From: Clostridia bacterium
GTDB taxonomy: Bacteria > Bacillota > Clostridia > Oscillospirales > Acutalibacteraceae
Reading direction: 5' to 3'
Length of the DNA stretch: 64,000 bases
NCBI GenBank assembly: GCA_017407995.1
Contig: JAFQVM010000031.1
Coordinates: 20,093 to 84,092 of the forward strand
The position numbers and the translations under genes were made by a program. Positions 59,745 through 64,000 of this stretch are shown here, piece after piece; positions within the stretch are counted from its first letter, which is position 1; every line of letters begins with the position of its first letter. The notes beneath the pieces were generated by a model. That model was given only the letters and a program-made list of their open reading frames with translations, was not told where the DNA came from and made no database searches.

Positions 59745-62700
59745 TTAACGAGGTATAGCTTTTGTTAATCCAAAAAGCTTTTTAAAAAATGCAACTAATC
59801 TGTGAAAGAATCCTGCTTTAGCAGTCATCTTTTGGGTTGCTGTCTCGCCTATTTGATTTCCCTTGGAATCAACAACCGTGATTGTAAAAGTTGTTTCACC
59901 ACTCGATTTCGCTGTTATCGTGCAAGTCTTTCCATCCTCTGAAACAACATATTCAAAATTATTATTACTCGCCTTCCATTCAATTGTTACACCAGCAGGA
60001 AGATTTCCTATGTTTATCTGAAGCGCTATGCTGTCACCGTAATTTACCGTTGTTCGGTCAGGTTCAATAATAGTAATTTCGCCTATCGATAAGACATCAA
60101 CACTACAAGAAGCAAGACATTCACCATTAGATGAAACAACAGTTACGGTGGCCGAACCTTGCGATACTGCTTTTATATTACCGTTAGAGTCAATTATTGC
60201 TACATTATTGTTATTCGACCGCATAATCATAGGCATTCCGCTTGAGAGAACGGGATTTGTGGTCACCGCTATAGTCGCACTTTCACCTTCAGTAAGGCTG
60301 AGTTCTGATGCACTTAAAGTAACCGTTATAAGCTCATAAGGGATATTATTTTCAACAGCGTAATTATATGCATATGAATTGAGATAGCAGACAATCGTTA
60401 CGTCAGAACCGTCAAAAGCATCTTTACCGATAGTTGTTGCTGTATAAGGAATAATAACTTTATTTAGATTTGCACAGTTGGCAAATGCCATATCATTTAT
60501 CTGTGAAACGCAATAAGGAATCTCTACTGTTTCGATAACCTCGTTGTCCTTAAACGCTCCATAGCCTACAGTAGATATTTCAGACGGCAGAACAATGTTA
60601 GCCGCATTACCGCTGTAGTTATATAAAACTCTGTTCTTAACTTCGAACACCGTTCCGTTTGCTGAATCGGTCAATGCCACAGCCATTCCATTTCTGACAG
60701 CGTAATCATTTGCATAGGAACCGGCTTTACAATGGATTACTGCGTTGTGGCACTCTGAAAAAGCAGAGTTATCTATATTAATAACAGTATCAGGGAGATA
60801 AATATTTTTGAGGTTAGTACAGCCGTTAAAAGCGTACGCAGGAATATTTTTAACTTCTTCACCTATATAAAGGGATTCCACTGCACTGCAACCACTAAAG
60901 CATGTACCATCTTTAAAAGCGCAGTTAATAGCATTGTAATAGATTTGAGCAAGTGATGAACAATTACTAAAAGCATATTCGTCTATTTTCTCAATATTTT
61001 CTGGAATGGTTATTTCTGTAAGGCTTGTACAGTTATAAAATGTGTCTTCACCTATGTTTCTAATATTTTCAGGTAGTATTATTTCAGATAGATTGATGCA
61101 ACCAGAAAATGCAGATCGGCCTATACTCTCAACATTGTTAGGAATTATTATTTCAGAAAGACTACTACAACCACTAAAAGTTCCTGCATTTATTTGCCTA
61201 ACACTCTCGGGTATATGTATATATTCTAAAGCGCTGCATCCTGAAAACGCACGTTCGCCTACAACCTCAAGGTTGCTATCCCCATATATAGTTAAAAATT
61301 TTAATGAGTGGCAGTCATAAAACGCATAAGCATCAATTTCTGTAACGCCAACAGGAACATCAATATCTTCTAAGGAAATACACTCATAAAATGCTTCTTT
61401 CCCTATTTTTTTTAGGTTGCTATTCCAGTTCATATTTACCGTTGTTAATGACCTGCACCTTGAAAACGCTCTGTCCGGTATGGTTTCTACATTATGCCCA
61501 ATACTTACCACAGAAAGATTATAACAACATCCAAAAACTCCGTTGCTTTCTACATCCCCTTCAAACGCTGTACAATTCGTCGCATTAAAAGAAACTTTCT
61601 CAAGATTGACACAACCATAAAAAGCATTTCTTCCTATTCTCGTAACATTTTCTGGAATTATTATAGTTGTAAGTTTAGCACACTCATAAAACGCATTAGA
61701 ATCAATTTCTGTAACACTGTTAGGTATAGCAATACTTTCCAAAGAAATGCACCAACAAAAAGCACCTTCTTCTATTTTTTTCAGTTTGCTTTCCGCACCG
61801 ATATTTACCGTTGTTAATGTCTCACAGTTAATAAAAAGTCTATATGGTATTGTTTCCACATTGTCGCCAATATTTACGAACTTAAGATTAGGACAGTTAT
61901 AAAAAGTCCCATTAGAAGAGCTTGTATTGATACAATTTGTTGCATTAAAATTAACTGTTAGAAGATTTTCACAGTTGCAAAAAGCGCTATTTCCAATTCT
62001 TGTAACACTTTCAGGAATTGTTATTTCTGTAATTGTCGAACAATCTAAAAACGCACTACCAGCTATAGTTAAAGTTCCGTCTTTTATTTTATAAGTAGTT
62101 GATATCTCATTATCCTTCACACCAACCAAGTGCTTTCCTATATAAAGCACACCGTTTTCCCAATTTTCTAACTTGTTGTAATATTTAGTATTATAAAACG
62201 CATTGCTCCCAATCCCTATGTTATCTGGAAGGTTTATATTTTCAAGCTTAACACAGCCATAAAAAGCCTGCCAGTCAATAACAAGCACACTATTAGGAAT
62301 AGTTATACTTGTTATATTTACAAAATCAGCAAAAGCTCTGTACGTAATTGTTGTCAAGCCCTCTTGTATAACAATACTTTCTACAAAATTTTTTAGGGTG
62401 CTATTAAAAACCACATCATAATCCATATAACCCGTTCCACTTATAGTAAGCTCACGAGTTTCAACGTCAAGATTCCATGTGAGGTTTTCTCCACACTTAC
62501 CGCTTGTTGTGCTTGGTACATCCGGTGTAGTTGTATCTTCATCTGCCGCCTCAGTGGTATCTTGGAATGTGTAATCCCCTTCTGTCGTCTCTTCTACCGC
62601 CTCTGTAGTATAGGGATATGTATAGTCACCCTCTGGTGCAGCCTCAGCAGTATAGTCTCCCTCTGTTGTTTCCTCTTCTACGATTGTCGTTGCTTCCTGT

Positions 62701-62801
62701 GCGAAAGTTGCAACAAGTCCATTGTTGAAACTAGAAACAAAGATAACAGCAAAAGCCAACAACGCTATTATTGCAAATAAACTCCTCGGAACTTTTCTCA
62801 C
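59745..62801 (-). CDS. BspA-like leucine-rich repeat surface protein with Big_2 domain
   Basis: A ~1018-residue exported protein. A signal peptide (residues ~1-37) is followed by a Thr/Glu-rich linker with repeated TTEGDYT units, a long array of LRR_5 (BspA/TpLRR) repeats (pattern I.IP.SV..I...AF..C..L) over residues ~105-780, and Ig-like repeats (SELSLTEGESATIAVTTN). The tail FFHRLVAFFKKLFGLTK is an amphipathic aromatic-basic helix that may hold it at the envelope. BspA-like proteins bind host or matrix ligands. The start is a GTG: 62801, with AAGGA about 10 nt upstream, is favoured over the GTG at 62810, which abuts the site. Confidence 0.88.
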   Translation of the reverse strand: MRKVPRSLFAIIALLAFAVIFVSSFNNGLVATFAQEATTIVEEETTEGDYTAEAAPEGDYTYPYTTEAVEETTEGDYTFQDTTEAADEDTTTPDVPSTTSGKCGENLTWNLDVETRELTISGTGYMDYDVVFNSTLKNFVESIVIQEGLTTITYRAFADFVNITSITIPNSVLVIDWQAFYGCVKLENINLPDNIGIGSNAFYNTKYYNKLENWENGVLYIGKHLVGVKDNEISTTYKIKDGTLTIAGSAFLDCSTITEITIPESVTRIGNSAFCNCENLLTVNFNATNCINTSSSNGTFYNCPNLKFVNIGDNVETIPYRLFINCETLTTVNIGAESKLKKIEEGAFCWCISLESIAIPNSVTEIDSNAFYECAKLTTIIIPENVTRIGRNAFYGCVNLEKVSFNATNCTAFEGDVESNGVFGCCYNLSVVSIGHNVETIPDRAFSRCRSLTTVNMNWNSNLKKIGKEAFYECISLEDIDVPVGVTEIDAYAFYDCHSLKFLTIYGDSNLEVVGERAFSGCSALEYIHIPESVRQINAGTFSGCSSLSEIIIPNNVESIGRSAFSGCINLSEIILPENIRNIGEDTFYNCTSLTEITIPENIEKIDEYAFSNCSSLAQIYYNAINCAFKDGTCFSGCSAVESLYIGEEVKNIPAYAFNGCTNLKNIYLPDTVINIDNSAFSECHNAVIHCKAGSYANDYAVRNGMAVALTDSANGTVFEVKNRVLYNYSGNAANIVLPSEISTVGYGAFKDNEVIETVEIPYCVSQINDMAFANCANLNKVIIPYTATTIGKDAFDGSDVTIVCYLNSYAYNYAVENNIPYELITVTLSASELSLTEGESATIAVTTNPVLSSGMPMIMRSNNNNVAIIDSNGNIKAVSQGSATVTVVSSNGECLASCSVDVLSIGEITIIEPDRTTVNYGDSIALQINIGNLPAGVTIEWKASNNNFEYVVSEDGKTCTITAKSSGETTFTITVVDSKGNQIGETATQKMTAKAGFFHRLVAFFKKLFGLTKAIPR

Positions 62802-62836
62802 TGAAAACACGTCCTTTTTTTAAATCTCATATTTCC

Positions 62837-62865
62837 ATTATAGATATTAGCGATTCTTTAGTCAA
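62837..62865 (-). promoter_or_regulatory. Promoter of the LRR surface protein
   Basis: On the minus strand TTGACT (62865-62860), 17-bp spacer, TATAAT (62842-62837). Confidence 0.75.
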
Positions 62866-62892
62866 GTAAAATGTTTTAATAAAATAAAGCGC

Positions 62893-62937
62893 ATAACAAA
62901 AAACCTTGTCCGCATTTGGACAAGGTTTTTTTGATTT
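62893..62937. repeat. Terminator-bearing direct repeat, right copy
   Basis: A 45-nt near-copy of 59695-59740, in the same orientation. It lies 14 nt past the GGGtGRT protein stop and serves as its terminator on the minus strand. Confidence 0.85.
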
Positions 62938-62951
62938 AACTTTTAATCTAA

Positions 62952-63950
62952 TTATTTCATAGCCTCTTCAACTGCAACAGCGCATGCAACAGTAGCACCG
63001 ACCATGGGGTTGTTACCCATACCGATAAGACCCATCATCTCAACGTGTGCGGGAACTGATGAAGAACCTGCGAACTGAGCGTCTGAGTGCATACGGCCCA
63101 TTGTATCTGTCATACCGTAGCTTGCAGGGCCAGCTGCCATGTTGTCCGGATGGAGTGTACGTCCTGTGCCGCCGCCGGAAGCAACTGAGAAGTAGTTCAC
63201 GCCGTTTTCAACACACCATTTCTTGTATGTGCCTGCAACGGGATGCTGGAAGCGAGTGGGGTTGGTGGAGTTACCTGTGATGGAAACACCAACATTCTCA
63301 AGCTTCATGATTGCAACGCCCTCAGGAACATTGTCAGAGCCGTAGCACTTAACATCTGCTCTGGGACCGTTTGAATATGCCTTCTGCTCTGTAACTGTTA
63401 CGGTCTCTGAATAGGGGTCGAACTCAGTCTTGCAGTAGGTGAAACCGTTGATACGGGAGATAATCATAGCAGCGTCTTTACCAAGACCGTTGAGGATAAC
63501 TCTAAGGGGCTTGGTTCTGACTTTATTTGCGTTAAGAGCGATTTTGATAGCGCCCTCAGCAGCAGCAAAACTCTCGTGACCTGCAAGGAAGCAGAAGCAC
63601 TCTGTCTCGTCAGAAAGAAGCATCTTACCAAGGTTACCGTGACCAAGACCAACCTTACGGTTTTCAGCAACAGAACCGGGGATGCAGAAAGACTGGAGAC
63701 CGATACCGATTGCTGCAGCAGCATCAGCAGCTTTAACGCAGCCCTTCTTGATAGCAATAGCACAACCTACTGTGTAAGCCCAAACAGCGTTTTCAAAGCA
63801 GATGGGCTGAGTCTCTCTAACGATTTTATCGCAGTCAATACCCTTTGCAAGGCAAATTTCCTTACATACTTCAACGGAGTTAATACCGTATTCCTTTAAA
63901 GTAGCGTTGATTTTCTCAATACGTCTTTCGTAACTTTCAAATAATGCCAT
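62952..63950 (-). CDS. GGGtGRT family protein
   Basis: A 332-residue protein named for the conserved motif, seen here as SVASGGGTGRTLHPDNMA near residues 262-279. Other family-like stretches are GLGHGNLGKMLLSDETECFCFLAGHESFAAAEGAI and NSTNPTRFQHPVAGTYK. There is no signal peptide. The biochemical role of the family is not established; I recall that it is often next to an iron-sulfur scaffold gene. AAGGAGG precedes the ATG. The upstream gene ends 15 nt before its start, so the two form an operon. Confidence 0.9.
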   Translation of the reverse strand: MALFESYERRIEKINATLKEYGINSVEVCKEICLAKGIDCDKIVRETQPICFENAVWAYTVGCAIAIKKGCVKAADAAAAIGIGLQSFCIPGSVAENRKVGLGHGNLGKMLLSDETECFCFLAGHESFAAAEGAIKIALNANKVRTKPLRVILNGLGKDAAMIISRINGFTYCKTEFDPYSETVTVTEQKAYSNGPRADVKCYGSDNVPEGVAIMKLENVGVSITGNSTNPTRFQHPVAGTYKKWCVENGVNYFSVASGGGTGRTLHPDNMAAGPASYGMTDTMGRMHSDAQFAGSSSVPAHVEMMGLIGMGNNPMVGATVACAVAVEEAMK

Positions 63951-63964
63951 AGTTGGGTACCTCC

Positions 63965-64000
63965 TTACTCTTTACGCGGGTCGATGTACTTATACGCACC
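63965..64000 (-). CDS. C-terminal end of the gene upstream of the GGGtGRT protein
   Basis: The gene enters from the right edge; only the last 11 residues (GAYKYIDPRKE) and a TAA stop at 63965-63967 are visible. Being 14 nt upstream of the GGGtGRT gene it is probably its operon partner; a NifU-like scaffold would fit the usual neighbourhood but cannot be confirmed from 11 residues. Confidence 0.6.
   Translation of the reverse strand, partial: GAYKYIDPRKE

Noticed and set aside
1-64000. CRISPR array, prophage or rRNA operon
   Set aside because: No regularly spaced repeats, phage structural genes, integrases or rRNA sequence were found on reading.

Overview
The window reads as a chromosomal segment of a low-to-moderate GC Gram-positive anaerobe, most likely a gut or rumen member of the Clostridia (Oscillospirales/Ruminococcaceae type). 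This is inferred from strong AGGAGG-type ribosome binding sites, many lipoproteins, a BspA-like leucine-rich surface protein, a DUF4474-type surface protein, GPH-family sugar symporters, a GGGtGRT protein, and U32 peptidase and ZapA homologues. No phage, plasmid, CRISPR array, rRNA or intact insertion sequence was seen.

Layout. 1-7.1 kb: gltX-glnS-membrane protein operon (-), then a secreted lipoprotein, a PduL-type phosphotransacylase, a small EamA transporter and a YdcF-like protein (+). 7.1-14.5 kb: a decayed acyl-CoA ligase, family-4 uracil-DNA glycosylase, carB (no carA), ribF and typA (-). 14.6-19.1 kb: a GPH symporter, an unusual GNAT-oxidoreductase fusion and an SDR enzyme, probably a sugar or glycoside module. 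19.2-30 kb: a 54-residue acidic protein, a short MltG, a kinase-like protein, an MFS transporter, an acyl-CoA ligase with its XRE-cupin regulator, zapA, U32 peptidase, dut, and pncB followed by a 31-residue membrane peptide. 30-33.4 kb: a small XRE protein, a zinc-ribbon membrane protein, a 281-bp inverted-repeat element, YaiI/YqxD protein, asnA and two tRNA-Ser genes.

33.4-42.2 kb: an ArsB/NhaD-type ion transporter behind a leader with an intrinsic terminator, a TrpXYZ-like ABC importer, and a group consisting of a propeller/alpha-barrel protein, a ribulose-phosphate-epimerase-like enzyme and a ribokinase-like enzyme. 42.2-46 kb: HAD phosphatase, initiator tRNA-Met, and an arsR-copZ-cadA metal-efflux operon with two matching operators. 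46-50.8 kb: nadE-foldase-nitroreductase (-) and an AGCS amino-acid symporter (+). 50.8-53 kb: tandemly duplicated PHP-family hydrolases. 53-58.3 kb: a GH2 glycosidase and GPH symporter with a divergent AraC regulator, a classic inducible sugar locus. 58.5-64 kb: two convergent surface proteins, the larger one bracketed by near-identical 45-46 nt hairpin repeats, then a GGGtGRT protein and the end of another gene.

The most unusual items are the 281-bp element at 31271-31551, with 29-bp imperfect terminal inverted repeats that resemble a tRNA T-arm; the attenuator-like leader at about 33553-33734; the GNAT-Gfo/Idh/MocA fusion; the propeller-barrel protein joined to rpe/rbsK-like genes; and several small proteins easily missed by gene callers. 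All family assignments come from reading motifs, not from database searches.
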